From NCBI GenBank assembly GCA_052400665.1, contig JBQTGK010000007.1: a stretch of 64,000 nt of DNA, one strand, 5' to 3'. The notes under the pieces were generated by a model. The model was not told where the DNA came from, did not search any database, and was given only the letters and a program-made list of their open reading frames with translations. Positions 25,110-34,450 of the stretch are shown here, one piece after another; position 1 is the first letter of the stretch, and each line of letters begins with the position of its first letter. The position numbers were made by a program, and so were the translations under genes. The stretch is from JBQTGK01 sp052400665. Its GTDB lineage: Bacteria; Bacteroidota; Bacteroidia; Bacteroidales; Marinifilaceae.

Positions 25110-25823
25110 CTATTTAAGCTTAGGCGTAAAATCAAATAGGCTTGACAGATGTTCCCTCATCGATTCTCTGGATTTTTCAACATCACCATTTTTAATGTGC
25201 TCCAGAATTATTTTATGCTCCTTCAATGCCTTTATATTCCGTTTATTCCGACATATATCATATCTCTTCGAAAAGGTTTGCATGTGTGACGTCAAATAAG
25301 AAATTAGATATTTTAACACATCATTCTTAGTGGCCTCGGCAATCCGAATATGGAACATCAAATCTTCTTCCAGCCCAGCCTCTCCTTCCGACACCTTCTT
25401 AGCCAATAGATCTACAGCTTCCTCCATAAAGTTGATATCTTCAGGCAGTGCTCTTTCGGCAGCACTTCCTGCCGCTTCTATTTCAAGCACATTTCGCACT
25501 TGCATGAGTGACTTGTAATCGGGATTAATTAAATTTAAAGCATTGGTAAGCATTCCAACAAAGGCAGAGTCTTTATTGTCGGCAACGATGGTTCCACTTT
25601 GAGGAACTATTTTTACAATGCCATAAAACTCTAGTTTTCGAATCGCATCACGAACAAAAATTCTTCCAACATTGAATTTTTCACTAAGAAATCTCTCGGA
25701 AGGTAATTTATCCCCAGCTTTTAATTGTCCAGAAGAAATAAGTTCATTTATTTGGTCGGCAATTTTATCAGATGGTTTTTCAATTACAATTTCTTTCAAA
25801 TTGTCAAATAATTCTTTCGGCAT
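25110..25823 (-). CDS. FadR/GntR-family transcriptional regulator
   Basis: This encodes 237 residues from the ATG at 25823. A winged HTH ('LPSERFLSEKFNVGRIFVRD') precedes a helical FCD ligand domain ('VRNVLEIEAAGSAAERA', 'DLMFHIRIAEAT', 'EHKIILEHIKNGD'). FCD regulators respond to small carboxylates and sugar acids. The frame continues upstream to an ATG at 25916, but a good promoter (25887-25917) sits inside that extension, so the shorter protein is preferred. It heads the cluster and ends 60 bp before the fusion gene. It probably senses a sugar acid and controls its own operon. Confidence 0.85.
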   Translation of the reverse strand: MPKELFDNLKEIVIEKPSDKIADQINELISSGQLKAGDKLPSERFLSEKFNVGRIFVRDAIRKLEFYGIVKIVPQSGTIVADNKDSAFVGMLTNALNLINPDYKSLMQVRNVLEIEAAGSAAERALPEDINFMEEAVDLLAKKVSEGEAGLEEDLMFHIRIAEATKNDVLKYLISYLTSHMQTFSKRYDICRNKRNIKALKEHKIILEHIKNGDVEKSRESMREHLSSLFDFTPKLK

Positions 25824-25863
25824 TTCTATACGATTTTCTAATTTATTTTCACCAATATGAAAT

Positions 25864-25873
25864 TGGTTAACCA
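25864..25873 (-). promoter_or_regulatory. GntR/FadR-type operator in the regulator's 5' leader
   Basis: TGGTTAACCA is a perfect palindrome of the FadR-family half-site form (TGGT..ACCA), just after the predicted transcription start. A second inverted repeat, ACCAAT-N5-ATTGGT (25852-25868), overlaps it. Confidence 0.5.
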
Positions 25874-25886
25874 GTCTATGGTTAGG

Positions 25887-25917
25887 CAAATCTATATAAT
25901 TATTTAAAAAAAGCAAA
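25887..25917 (-). promoter_or_regulatory. Bacteroidota promoter of the sugar-acid operon
   Basis: On the minus strand TTTG (plus 25914-25917), 19 bp, then TAGATTTG (plus 25887-25894) matches the TTTG-N19-TAnnTTTG consensus. Confidence 0.7.
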
Positions 25918-25950
25918 TTACCTGAGCTGTTTTTTTATTATATCACATAA

Positions 25951-25981
25951 TTTTATATCAGTATTTTAGCCTGATATAAAA
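25951..25981. promoter_or_regulatory. 11-bp inverted repeat upstream of the operon promoter
   Basis: TTTTATATCAG (25951-25961) and CTGATATAAAA (25971-25981) are perfect arms with a 9-bp spacer, 34 bp upstream of the -33 element. A plausible activator or repressor site. From here to 26400 no gene is seen. Confidence 0.45.
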
Positions 25982-26400
25982 TGATACAACACCCATATAT
26001 TACAGTATTATAATTAAATCTGTAAACTATAATAATTGAAACTTGTAAATTGCCAGACCAATTTTAACTTATCCCTAGAATTTCTCTGTTACAAAACTTT
26101 TATATGCATACAGCAGGTAGGTTTGAAAAAGATGTTGACTAAAATTGTGGATCTGCTAAAAAGCTATGGGAAATTATAAATCCATAAAAAGGCTTGCTTA
26201 CTACCTTCTCAAAAAAAAGATGTAAAATTCGTTATCGATCTTAGGATTCTATTGAATCTCGGGGTATAAATTTTATTGGAAAGATCCTAATAAAGATATT
26301 AATGAATAAAAAAATGAACAAAGCATGGCATAAAAAAGTTAAATCTTTTAATAATCAAACTATTAACCTCTTTAAAAACAACCTGAAATAGAAACTTTCT

Positions 26401-27012
26401 TTATAAGTACAAACCTTCAATTTCTGGTAAAGTATCGGGAGTATTTTCGAGATAATTTTCCATTAAATTCACTTCTATCTGTTTGTTTGCATCAAGTAGA
26501 TGAAATGGAAATGTAATTATGCCATTATTTCTTAAATAGATATGCGTAATTGTTCTCGCATTTAATAGGTGATGCAAGCCTTTTACAATCTGGTTATTGG
26601 TAAAATCAATTACTTTTAATTTTGGACAAGAAATAAGATCTGCTGGTACTTTTGTAAAGTTATTATCTCCGAGGTATAATTTTTCCAGAGCAGCTAATTC
26701 ATTTATACTATGAGGTAATGAGTTAATTTGGTTCTGACGGATATCCAAACATGTTAAACTCTTTAAATTAGAAATCTCATTAGGAATATAGTCTAATTTA
26801 TTTTCTTGTAAATCTATAAATTTCAAATGCTCAAGCTTAAAGAGAGCTGAAGGCCATTTAAAATTCCTGCAAATTTTTGAAATGTTTAAATGCGTTACTT
26901 GATCAAATTCATTTAACTGATATCCTTTTACCAGCCAATTAACTTTCTTTACTTGCTTTATGCTTCGATCAAGCTGAGTATTTAACTCCTTTATTATATG
27001 CAGATCTCCCAT
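26401..27012 (-). CDS. Leucine-rich repeat protein
   Basis: This encodes 203 residues with no signal peptide, so probably cytoplasmic. After a ~45-residue helical cap there are about six LRRs of ~23 residues with the pattern L..L..LdL..N.L..lP..i: 'LKFIDLQENKLDYIPNEI', 'LTCLDIRQNQINSLPHSI', 'LEKLYLGDNNFTKVPADL' and others. The 'LP' variant is common in bacterial and Ras-associated LRR proteins that bind other proteins. Partner unknown. Isolated gene. Confidence 0.85.
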   Translation of the reverse strand: MGDLHIIKELNTQLDRSIKQVKKVNWLVKGYQLNEFDQVTHLNISKICRNFKWPSALFKLEHLKFIDLQENKLDYIPNEISNLKSLTCLDIRQNQINSLPHSINELAALEKLYLGDNNFTKVPADLISCPKLKVIDFTNNQIVKGLHHLLNARTITHIYLRNNGIITFPFHLLDANKQIEVNLMENYLENTPDTLPEIEGLYL

Positions 27013-27594
27013 TTACTATATATCCTATGTTTTATTTTGTTCCGATACAAAATAGCAAAAACTAAATACGTAGAACAAGCATAACTCACAAATATTATAA
27101 TCACCTAATCTACAATCTATTTGCTACTCTTTTAAAGAGTATTAAGAAAATTAACATGCGAAAATTTTTCTATACTATCCAATGGTACAATAAAAGTATT
27201 TATGTTTTACTATTTTACCTACCGATTGAGGAAGTCAGTATTGAGCTTTAGTACAAACAGAAATAAAAACAAATAAGGTAAATTATCATATTTAACATTT
27301 ATTAAACACAATGTAAATCTATAAATTTTATTACTTGTGTCCCATTAAAGTTGGAACATTATTAAAAATTAAACAAATTTGGCTCGTTAAGACTAAAGCG
27401 TTCTTTGTCATTTTAAAATTTAGTTCTCACAAATACGTCTCGAAGTATTGTAGATTCTTTTTGGCTCTTATAATATATAAAGCTCCTATTTGATAACAGT
27501 AATGACTAAAAGTGATTAATAACAAACCCTATAAAACATTATCCCAACTATTTTGTGTATTATTAAAATACATTACTAACTAGCGAAACAAAAC
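27013..27594. other. 582-bp AT-rich intergenic region, nothing recognised
   Basis: I find no open frame with protein character, no clear terminator and no consensus promoter. Confidence 0.5.
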
Positions 27595-29391
27595 ATGGCA
27601 CACGGCAACTCATCATATACCTCAAACGTTCCAAAGGGAAAAATAAATAAAACGGGCATTAGAAGTGCCTTACGACTTTACAAGTACATAAAACCTTACC
27701 GGGGCCAGTACTTTCTTGGTATTTTTTTCCTTTTTGGATCGAGTTTAGCAAGTCTGGCTTTTCCAAAACTTTTAGGAGATTTGGTAAACACAGGCAACAA
27801 TACCACTCTAGGACAAACATTGAATCAAACTGCAATACTAATTGTGGCAGTCCTGATTATTCAGGCCACGTTCTCCTATTTCCGAATTGTTTTATTTGTG
27901 AATGTTACCGAAAAATCGCTTGCCGCACTACGACAAGCCAGTTATCGTCATTTAATTAAACTGCCTTTACAGTTTTTCGAAAGAAGAAGAGTTGGCGAAT
28001 TAAACAGTAGAATTTCTTCTGATGTAATTCAACTTCAGGAAACCATGACAAGTACCCTCGCTGATTTTATTCGTCAGATTATTGTAATTACGGGTGGAAT
28101 TATTCTTTTGGCAATTATATCCTTAAAGCTAACTGCATTTATGCTGATAACGCTACCTCCTACAATGATTGCCGCAAGATTTTTTGGCAGGTTTATTCGT
28201 AAATTTTCTAAGGATGTGCAAACAAAGCTAGCCGATTCGAATACCATTATCGAAGAAACCCTTCAGGGAATTCAGAGTGTAAAAGCCTTTACCAACGAAC
28301 ACCTGGAAATTACCCGATACAAAAAGAAAACTCTGGAAATTGCCGATTTAGGAATAACAAGGGGAAAATACCGGGGAGCCTTTAGCTCTTTTATTATTTT
28401 GGGATTATTTGGTGCCATTGCTGCCATGGTTTGGCAGGGATCGCACCTGTTACAAGCTGGAGAAATGGCTGCCGGCGACCTTTTTTCTTTTGTAATTTAC
28501 TCTGTTTTTGTAGGCGGCACCATTAGCGGATTAGCAAATGTGTACACCAACATTCAAAAATTTATTGGCGCTACCGAGGATCTTTTTAAAATTTACGATG
28601 AAGAACCAGAAAATATTCAAAATATAGAAGACATTGACCCTAAATACAAAATGAATGGAGAAATCAAGATGCGAAATTTGAATTTCTCTTACCCTTCGAG
28701 AAAAGATCAATCTGTTCTAAAAAATATCAATTTAGAAATTAAGAGCAATAAAATGATTGCACTGGTTGGTAACAGCGGGGCCGGCAAAAGTACCATAGCC
28801 TCTCTCCTTTTAATGTTACACCGTCCACCAAAGAATAGTTTATTTTTTGATAATCTAGACAGTTATGAATATCCACTATCGGCTCTTCGAAGTCAAATTT
28901 CATTAGTTCCGCAAGATATTTTCTTATTTGGAGGCAGTATTGGTGAGAATATTGCCTACGGAAAACCCAATGCCAGCAGTAAAGAAATTTACGAAGCTGC
29001 TAAAAACGCCAATGCTTTAGAATTTATCGATCGCTTTCCTGAAAAATTTGAAACCATTGTTGGAGAACGCGGCACGCAGCTTTCTGGTGGTCAGCGACAG
29101 AGAATTGCTATTGCCCGTGCCATTTTAAAAGACCCTAAAATTCTGATACTCGACGAGGCTACTTCTTCGCTAGATTCAGAATCGGAAAAACTGGTACAGG
29201 AAGCCCTCGAAAAACTAATGAAAGGCAGAACCTCAATTGTAATTGCTCACCGCTTATCAACCATACGAAAAGCCGATGAAATTGTAGTACTGGAACAAGG
29301 TTCAGTTGTTGAACAAGGAACTCATGATAGTTTAATGCTAATTAACAATGGGAAGTATAATAAGTTAATTCAATTACAATATGCTGATTAA
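27595..29391 (+). CDS. ABC exporter, fused permease and ATPase (MsbA/BmrA type)
   Basis: This encodes 598 residues. Six membrane helices (residues ~35-310) with the coupling-region hallmark 'GIQSVKAFTNE' precede the nucleotide-binding domain: Walker A GNSGAGKST (~392), 'LVPQDIFLFGGSIGENIAYG', signature LSGGQRQR (~496), Walker B 'ILILDEATSSLD' (~515) and switch 'IAHRLST'. It works as a homodimer in the inner membrane, exporting lipids, drugs or peptides. No dedicated partner is adjacent, so the substrate is open. Confidence 0.92.
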   Translation: MAHGNSSYTSNVPKGKINKTGIRSALRLYKYIKPYRGQYFLGIFFLFGSSLASLAFPKLLGDLVNTGNNTTLGQTLNQTAILIVAVLIIQATFSYFRIVLFVNVTEKSLAALRQASYRHLIKLPLQFFERRRVGELNSRISSDVIQLQETMTSTLADFIRQIIVITGGIILLAIISLKLTAFMLITLPPTMIAARFFGRFIRKFSKDVQTKLADSNTIIEETLQGIQSVKAFTNEHLEITRYKKKTLEIADLGITRGKYRGAFSSFIILGLFGAIAAMVWQGSHLLQAGEMAAGDLFSFVIYSVFVGGTISGLANVYTNIQKFIGATEDLFKIYDEEPENIQNIEDIDPKYKMNGEIKMRNLNFSYPSRKDQSVLKNINLEIKSNKMIALVGNSGAGKSTIASLLLMLHRPPKNSLFFDNLDSYEYPLSALRSQISLVPQDIFLFGGSIGENIAYGKPNASSKEIYEAAKNANALEFIDRFPEKFETIVGERGTQLSGGQRQRIAIARAILKDPKILILDEATSSLDSESEKLVQEALEKLMKGRTSIVIAHRLSTIRKADEIVVLEQGSVVEQGTHDSLMLINNGKYNKLIQLQYAD

Positions 29392-29544
29392 AATGGGTAT
29401 TTATTTCAAAAGACATAAAAGATAGATCTTAAAAATTTTAAGCTAAATCGTATGATTGTAATTGTATTACTCTTTCTTTAAGGTGAAATATTTCTGTTTG
29501 CACTGATTTCTGGGAAAATATCAAGCATCGTTTTACGAATTTTG

Positions 29545-29552
29545 ATAGCTTT
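29545..29552 (+). promoter_or_regulatory. -7 promoter box of the YkgJ gene
   Basis: TAGCTTTG matches TAnnTTTG and lies immediately before the GTG at 29553, which favours the downstream ATG at 29637 as start. Confidence 0.5.
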
Positions 29553-29636
29553 GTGCTTTCAATTTCTGATTTAGCAAAAGAGCAACTTTCTAGCTTGCTA
29601 TTGCAAATATATCATCTCAAAAATCAAGCAATTAAA

Positions 29637-30497
29637 ATGCAAACAAACCTATTAAGCCTCCAGGATATATTACCTCTAACCTGCTCTCGAACCGGAAATT
29701 GCTGCTTCGGAAAAGTAATTTATCTAAATCCCTGGGAGTTGTTTCATCTTGCCAAAGAAAAAAAACAAACGCAAAGAGAATTTCGTGATTCTTATACCGA
29801 TTTTGAAGGAATTCGTTTGAAGTTTGATGGCAAAATTGGCTATAAAGGACAACAAGCATGTTCTCAGTATGTAGATAATTTTGGGTGCGATGTGCATTTA
29901 GGACGCCCACTAGCCTGTCGTTTGTATCCTCTTGGCCGTCAACTACAAAGCAAACAAATTCATTACATGTATCAGGGGGCCGAATTTCCTTGTTTGGAAC
30001 CTTGTCCGGAAGTAGTAGATTTAGAACAAATGCAGGTTGGAGAATATTTAAAAGGTCAGAAAACTGACTCTTTTGAAACGGCTCAGGATGCATATTTAGA
30101 AATGATGCAAAACGTAGCTGATTTGGCATTTGAGCTTCTACTCGATACGGACTTAGCTGCATTGGGCGATAAAAAAACACTGGCACAATGGAGAATAATT
30201 GGCAATGAGCTTCCCGAAATAGTAGTTAAAAGAATTAGCGAAGAATGGTTAGATTGTTTAATGATTCCGGATATTTCTGATGAAGATCCGATTGCATTTG
30301 TTAGCAAGCATAACAATTTAATACTAACCAAAGCACAGGAAAAATTCGGAAACATACAAAAGCCTCAGGAACTACACGAAGCTTCTGTTTTACTAATGGC
30401 TCTTGCACTGCATCTAGCCCGTGGTTTAGGTGCCAATCCTAAAGAATTATCTGAACTTTGGATTGATATAGCAAAAGATAACGGAGCCAAGGAATAA
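29637..30497 (+). CDS. YkgJ-family cysteine-cluster protein
   Basis: This encodes 286 residues from the ATG at 29637; the frame is open back to a GTG at 29553. The Cys pattern is 'PLTCSRTGNCC', then 'CDVHLGRPLACRLYPLGR', then 'PCLEPCPE', as in YkgJ/UPF0153 proteins. These are thought to bind Zn2+ or an Fe-S cluster and have no settled function. The C-terminal ~150 residues are helical and lack recognisable motifs. It is convergent with the M18 aminopeptidase gene. Confidence 0.8.
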   Translation: MQTNLLSLQDILPLTCSRTGNCCFGKVIYLNPWELFHLAKEKKQTQREFRDSYTDFEGIRLKFDGKIGYKGQQACSQYVDNFGCDVHLGRPLACRLYPLGRQLQSKQIHYMYQGAEFPCLEPCPEVVDLEQMQVGEYLKGQKTDSFETAQDAYLEMMQNVADLAFELLLDTDLAALGDKKTLAQWRIIGNELPEIVVKRISEEWLDCLMIPDISDEDPIAFVSKHNNLILTKAQEKFGNIQKPQELHEASVLLMALALHLARGLGANPKELSELWIDIAKDNGAKE

Positions 30498-30543
30498 TAT
30501 TCATTTTTATACAGATTAGCATCTGATAGTAAAATAATACAAA

Positions 30544-30569
30544 AAAGGCAGCATAATCGTGCTGCCTTT
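30544..30569 (-). terminator. Terminator of the M18 aminopeptidase gene
   Basis: AAAGGCAGCA (30544-30553) and TGCTGCCTTT (30560-30569) form a perfect stem. The T-run is on the minus-strand side, so it mainly serves the aminopeptidase gene. Confidence 0.8.
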
Positions 30570-30590
30570 CTATATCATATTTCCTAATTA

Positions 30591-31892
30591 TTACAATCCA
30601 AAAAAGTAAGAAAATACTTTACGGATGTATACATTATCTTTAACGCCACCCATTTCGCGAACCGAGTGCATGGCAAACATTGGATTTCCTATATCAACGG
30701 TACGAATATCTACCTGTCCTGTTGAAACATTTCCAAGCGTACTACCTCCCACTAAATCGGAACGATTCACAAATTTTTGGTAAGGAACATCTGCATTTTT
30801 ACAAAGTGTTTCGAATACGGTGCCTGAATCACCATCGGTAGTATATTTTTGGTTGGCGTGAATTTTTATAACTGGTCCTTTATTAATATACGGACGATTG
30901 GTAGGGTCGTGCTTATCTGCAACATTTGGATGAACAGCATGAGCCATATCTGCCGAAATCATAAACGAATTATAAATTGCCCGGTGAAGTGCCTCCATAT
31001 CTTTACCCAACTTAAAAACAATGCGCTGCAGTAAGTGACGCAATACCGGAGAACCCGCTCCCTGCTTGGTTACAGATCCAACTTCTTCGTTATCGAAAAT
31101 TGCCAATAATTGCGTTTTTTCACTTCCGCTATTGGCTAGCAAAGCTTTTAATCCTGCATGAGCCATTGCCAAATCGTCTAATTTAGGCGAAGAAATAAAC
31201 TCTTCGTTTAAACCTAGAATGCACCCCTTCTCTACTTCGAACAAATTCACATCAAAATCGATAATCGACTCCACATCAACCTTAAGCTCTTCTGCCATTA
31301 ATTTTACCAGACAATTGTCCTTTTCCATCTCATCAGTAATCATCGTCAATAATGGAAGCATGTCTTTTTGCTTGTTCAGAGCTACTCCATCGTTCACCGC
31401 TCTATTCATGTGAATTGCCAAATTCGGTATCAACATTAATGGGCGATCAATTTTTACATATAAATGTTCAGGATTTAAAGGATCGTTCGACTTTACAGCT
31501 ACTCTTCCGGCAATTGATAGTGGACGATCCATCCAGGTATTCAAAATCGGTCCACCGTAAACCTCGGTATTTAGTTTTATATAATTTCCTTCTACTTCTA
31601 TCTCAGGATTTGGCTTAATTTTAAAGCCCGGAGCATCGGAATGAGCACAAATCAATTGAAAACCTTCTTCTTCAATCTCTCCTGTTCCAATTTGGAAAGC
31701 AAAAAGTGCCGACCCATTTTTTGTGGTAAAATATTTTCCACCTTTAGCGATATTCCATTCTTCACGAAGATCTAACTCCTGAAATCCTGCTTCGTTTAAT
31801 TCCTTACGGATATTATTTACTGCATGGTATGTGCTGGGACTTTGATGAATAAATTCGATCAATTCCTGTGCTTGTTGTTGTTCTAAGCTCAT
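30591..31892 (-). CDS. M18-family metalloaminopeptidase
   Basis: This encodes 433 residues, the normal length. Two-metal-site motifs of the M18 family are visible: 'LICAHSDAPGFKIKP' (first His), 'DDLAMAHAG' (bridging Asp region), 'FDNEEVGS' (Glu-Glu), 'SADMAHAVHPN' and 'GGSTLGNVS'. It removes N-terminal, often acidic or neutral, residues from peptides in the cytoplasm. No signal peptide. Single gene. Confidence 0.93.
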   Translation of the reverse strand: MSLEQQQAQELIEFIHQSPSTYHAVNNIRKELNEAGFQELDLREEWNIAKGGKYFTTKNGSALFAFQIGTGEIEEEGFQLICAHSDAPGFKIKPNPEIEVEGNYIKLNTEVYGGPILNTWMDRPLSIAGRVAVKSNDPLNPEHLYVKIDRPLMLIPNLAIHMNRAVNDGVALNKQKDMLPLLTMITDEMEKDNCLVKLMAEELKVDVESIIDFDVNLFEVEKGCILGLNEEFISSPKLDDLAMAHAGLKALLANSGSEKTQLLAIFDNEEVGSVTKQGAGSPVLRHLLQRIVFKLGKDMEALHRAIYNSFMISADMAHAVHPNVADKHDPTNRPYINKGPVIKIHANQKYTTDGDSGTVFETLCKNADVPYQKFVNRSDLVGGSTLGNVSTGQVDIRTVDIGNPMFAMHSVREMGGVKDNVYIRKVFSYFFGL

Positions 31893-32122
31893 ATTTTAGA
31901 TATTGCTGTGAGATGCAATACATAGAACTATTTGACAGCTTCCCCTTTAATCAGGTAAAGCACATTAAATAGCCCTGATATAAATCTCACTATGTTTAAA
32001 TATTTTTATGTAATAAGAAGCTCAAATTTACATTATTTTTAAGAACTAGGCTTAACTTATAAGATATTAACATGCTTCCATTCGCACTTATTCTATAATT
32101 AATCATTCATAACTCATAATTC

Positions 32123-32154
32123 TTGTCAAAATTTATTCAATAGTATTATATTTG
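32123..32154 (+). promoter_or_regulatory. Promoter of the exonuclease-like/BRCT gene
   Basis: TTG (32123-32125), 21 bp, then TATATTTG (32147-32154) fits the Bacteroidota consensus, 33 bp ahead of the ATG. Confidence 0.6.
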
Positions 32155-32187
32155 TTACCAAACCTAAAAAACTAAGTATTCTATCCC

Positions 32188-33486
32188 ATGACAAACGATC
32201 CTATTCTGGAACTCTACAAACATCAATTTGCTATTATTTCATTAGAAACAACTGGTATTTCGCCGCAGCATGGCGATCATTTGGTAGAATTAGCCATTCA
32301 GACCGTTAACTGGAACGGAGAATTACTAGACAGTTATGAAACCTTAATTCATCCGGGAATGGATGTAGAAGGCTTCCAAATTCATGGAATTACCGATGCA
32401 ATGGTAAAAAATGCGCCTTCTGTTTCTGAAATTGTTCCTGATATTTTATCCCGATTAAATGGAAAAACGATTGTTGCTCACGATTTAGATTTTACACTCC
32501 GTTTTCTGCAACCTATTCTCAATGGAAATATTCCAAAACTACAAGGCATTTGTACTTTAAAACTATTTAATCTGGTAGCTCCTGATTCTGGTCTTCGCCG
32601 ATTAAAACAACTTTGTACTTATTATGATATTGATTTTGCTGTTAATCATACTGCCAAATCAGATTCTTTAGCTACCGCCAAGCTTTTCTCTATTCTAAAA
32701 AATCTGTATGCTCAACAATTCGAAATTGAAAAATTTGTCGAAGAATTTCTTCATGTTTCTACTATTGAAAATTGTCCCAAAGAGCGCAACATTTTTATAA
32801 AGCGTAAGGAGGCAAAAAACATTGCCAACATTCAAAAAACCAAGCTATACGATTTACTAAACAGGCTTACTTCTAATGCTGGAGATTCTGTCCCTGTTCG
32901 CCAGTATTTAAATGTTTTGGACCGAGCTTTGGCCGATCGAATTCTAGAAGAAAAAGAAATTATTTCGCTGGTAGATTTAGCAAACAATTACAAGCTTTCG
33001 AAAGAACAGGTAATGGAAATTCATGAAGAATATTTGCGCAAATTAATTCGTATTTACCTATTAGATGAAATTCTTACCAATGCCGAAATGGATGACTTGC
33101 ATTTGGTAGCCGATTTACTTTGCATTCTTCCAAAAGAACTGGATTTACTAATTAAATATGAGCGAACAAAAATTCCAATAACCACTCCTGGCATTCAAAA
33201 ACAATTGAAATCATTAACAGGTAAAAGTGTTTGTTTCTCTGGACATTTAAACTGTAAAATTAATGGCAAACGTATCGATCGTGAACTGGCTCAGCAATTG
33301 GTTAAAGAACGTGGTTTAATTGTAAAACGTGTGGTTTCTAAAAATGTTAATTACCTGATTACGGCCCATGCAGATCAATTCTCGGGAAAAGGTCGAAAAA
33401 ACCGTAAAGCCATGGAATATCATGTAAATGTGATTGATGAAAATATCTTTTGGGAGATGATTGGAGTAGTTGTGGATAAAGAATAA
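32188..33486 (+). CDS. DEDDh exonuclease-like domain plus BRCT domain, with degenerate active site
   Basis: This encodes 432 residues. Residues ~12-175 have the fold signature of RNase T/DNA polymerase III epsilon exonucleases ('LVELAIQTV', 'IHGITDAMV', 'GKTIVAHD'). A helical middle follows, then a C-terminal BRCT domain (~345-430, 'LTGKSVCFSGHL', 'VVSKNVNYLITA') like that of NAD-dependent DNA ligase. The first catalytic Asp is Ser18 ('SLETTG' rather than 'DLETTG') and the Asp of 'AHN..FD' is Thr103. Glu20, His154 and Asp159 remain. It is probably a non-catalytic or altered DNA-binding protein in repair. Confidence 0.8.
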   Translation: MTNDPILELYKHQFAIISLETTGISPQHGDHLVELAIQTVNWNGELLDSYETLIHPGMDVEGFQIHGITDAMVKNAPSVSEIVPDILSRLNGKTIVAHDLDFTLRFLQPILNGNIPKLQGICTLKLFNLVAPDSGLRRLKQLCTYYDIDFAVNHTAKSDSLATAKLFSILKNLYAQQFEIEKFVEEFLHVSTIENCPKERNIFIKRKEAKNIANIQKTKLYDLLNRLTSNAGDSVPVRQYLNVLDRALADRILEEKEIISLVDLANNYKLSKEQVMEIHEEYLRKLIRIYLLDEILTNAEMDDLHLVADLLCILPKELDLLIKYERTKIPITTPGIQKQLKSLTGKSVCFSGHLNCKINGKRIDRELAQQLVKERGLIVKRVVSKNVNYLITAHADQFSGKGRKNRKAMEYHVNVIDENIFWEMIGVVVDKE

Positions 33487-33525
33487 TTGAAAATAATTAA
33501 TTTATATTTCCAATACGATAGCAAT

Positions 33526-33567
33526 ATACCAGATGAAATGTATCTTATTACTGATATTTCCTGGTAT
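33526..33567. terminator. Imperfect hairpin after the exonuclease-like gene
   Basis: ATACCAG (33526-33532) and CTGGTAT (33561-33567) enclose a partly complementary inner stem. It has no clear T-run. Confidence 0.35.
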
Positions 33568-33674
33568 CATTAAATTATTATGTCAATAAATTTGCAATTA
33601 TTTTTCCAGTAATTTAATTCTGTCAGAATCTTCTAATACTCTTATTCACTTTATCCATTAAACAAAAAAGACTC

Positions 33675-34088
33675 TTAACTCGAAAATTCCAATTCGTAAT
33701 ACTTAATTGAAATCGAAGCTTCCTGTAAAGCCGAACTAGCAAAAACCAGCGGATACATATCTTCAAAATACCAGAGAGAGGTAAAGTACAAACCTATTGG
33801 AGTTGCTTTAATTTCTGATAAATCTGATGGTAGGTTTTTCTCTAACCAGTTAATTCTTTTTAGAGCTCCCTGCAATTGCTTGTTGGTAATTAATGCGCGA
33901 ACTGCCAAAGAGATTTCCTCAATTGTCGAAATAAGGGAAGTATTTCCACCCCATCAACCATCCTTATTTTGAGACTTCAAAAGAAATTGAATCGCCTCAC
34001 CTTTTACTTTATTTAAACCCAATAGATTGACTGATTTAAAGTTATATAAAGCATACAAAACAATTTCAGAAAGAAAGATTTTTCTGCC
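33675..34088 (-). pseudogene. Decayed terpene-cyclase / prenyltransferase-repeat protein
   Basis: The open C-terminal part (33675-33908) contains 'ATPIGLYFTSLWYFEDMYP', the C-terminal signature of squalene-hopene-cyclase-like proteins. Reading on in the same frame past a TGA gives 'LKSQNKDG-stop-WGGNTSLIST', a classic QW repeat (Q..DG.WGG) interrupted by the stop, then more helix back to a TAA at 34089-34091. This is a 3' remnant with at least one nonsense codon and no catalytic DxDD region. Confidence 0.65.
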
Positions 34089-34162
34089 TTATGCCTATAT
34101 ACTTTTTAGCCTATCAGATTTTTGCCAAAAAGGGAAAAGGCATTAAACAATCTTCTTTATTA

Positions 34163-34450
34163 TTAAGAAATTAGCACTAAAGCAAAAAATACAATAGGTG
34201 TACTATGCACCACAAGTCCTTTCAGCTAGGTTGCAAAAAAATCAACCAGATTCATTCCAATGAAGAATGATAAAATTTCCGGATTTTTATGCAAACTCCT
34301 GCATTTTTTCTTCTGACTACTGCAGAACAAGTAGCCTGGTGATGTAAATAATAAACTGGCAATTGGCACCTCTATTACTTCCATAAATCCACCTCTTTTG
34401 AATAGCATCTGATTCAACCATTTTTTCACTTTTGGTAGAATTAACCCCAA
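34163..34450 (-). pseudogene. Decayed membrane-protein gene (unidentified)
   Basis: The frame reads 'KKWLNQMLFKRGGFMEVIE', '...PIASLLFTSPGYLF', then 'FFIGMNLVDFFAT', a TAG, and continues 'LKGLVVHSTPIVFFALVLIS' to a proper stop. The continuation is clearly membrane-protein-like, so the TAG is probably a nonsense mutation. It lies just upstream of the terpene-cyclase remnant on the same strand, so both may come from one lost lipid or terpenoid locus. Family not recognised. Confidence 0.4.

Noticed and set aside
25824..25916. N-terminal extension of the FadR-type regulator
   Set aside because: A consensus promoter and operator fall inside it, and FadR-family proteins do not normally carry this segment.
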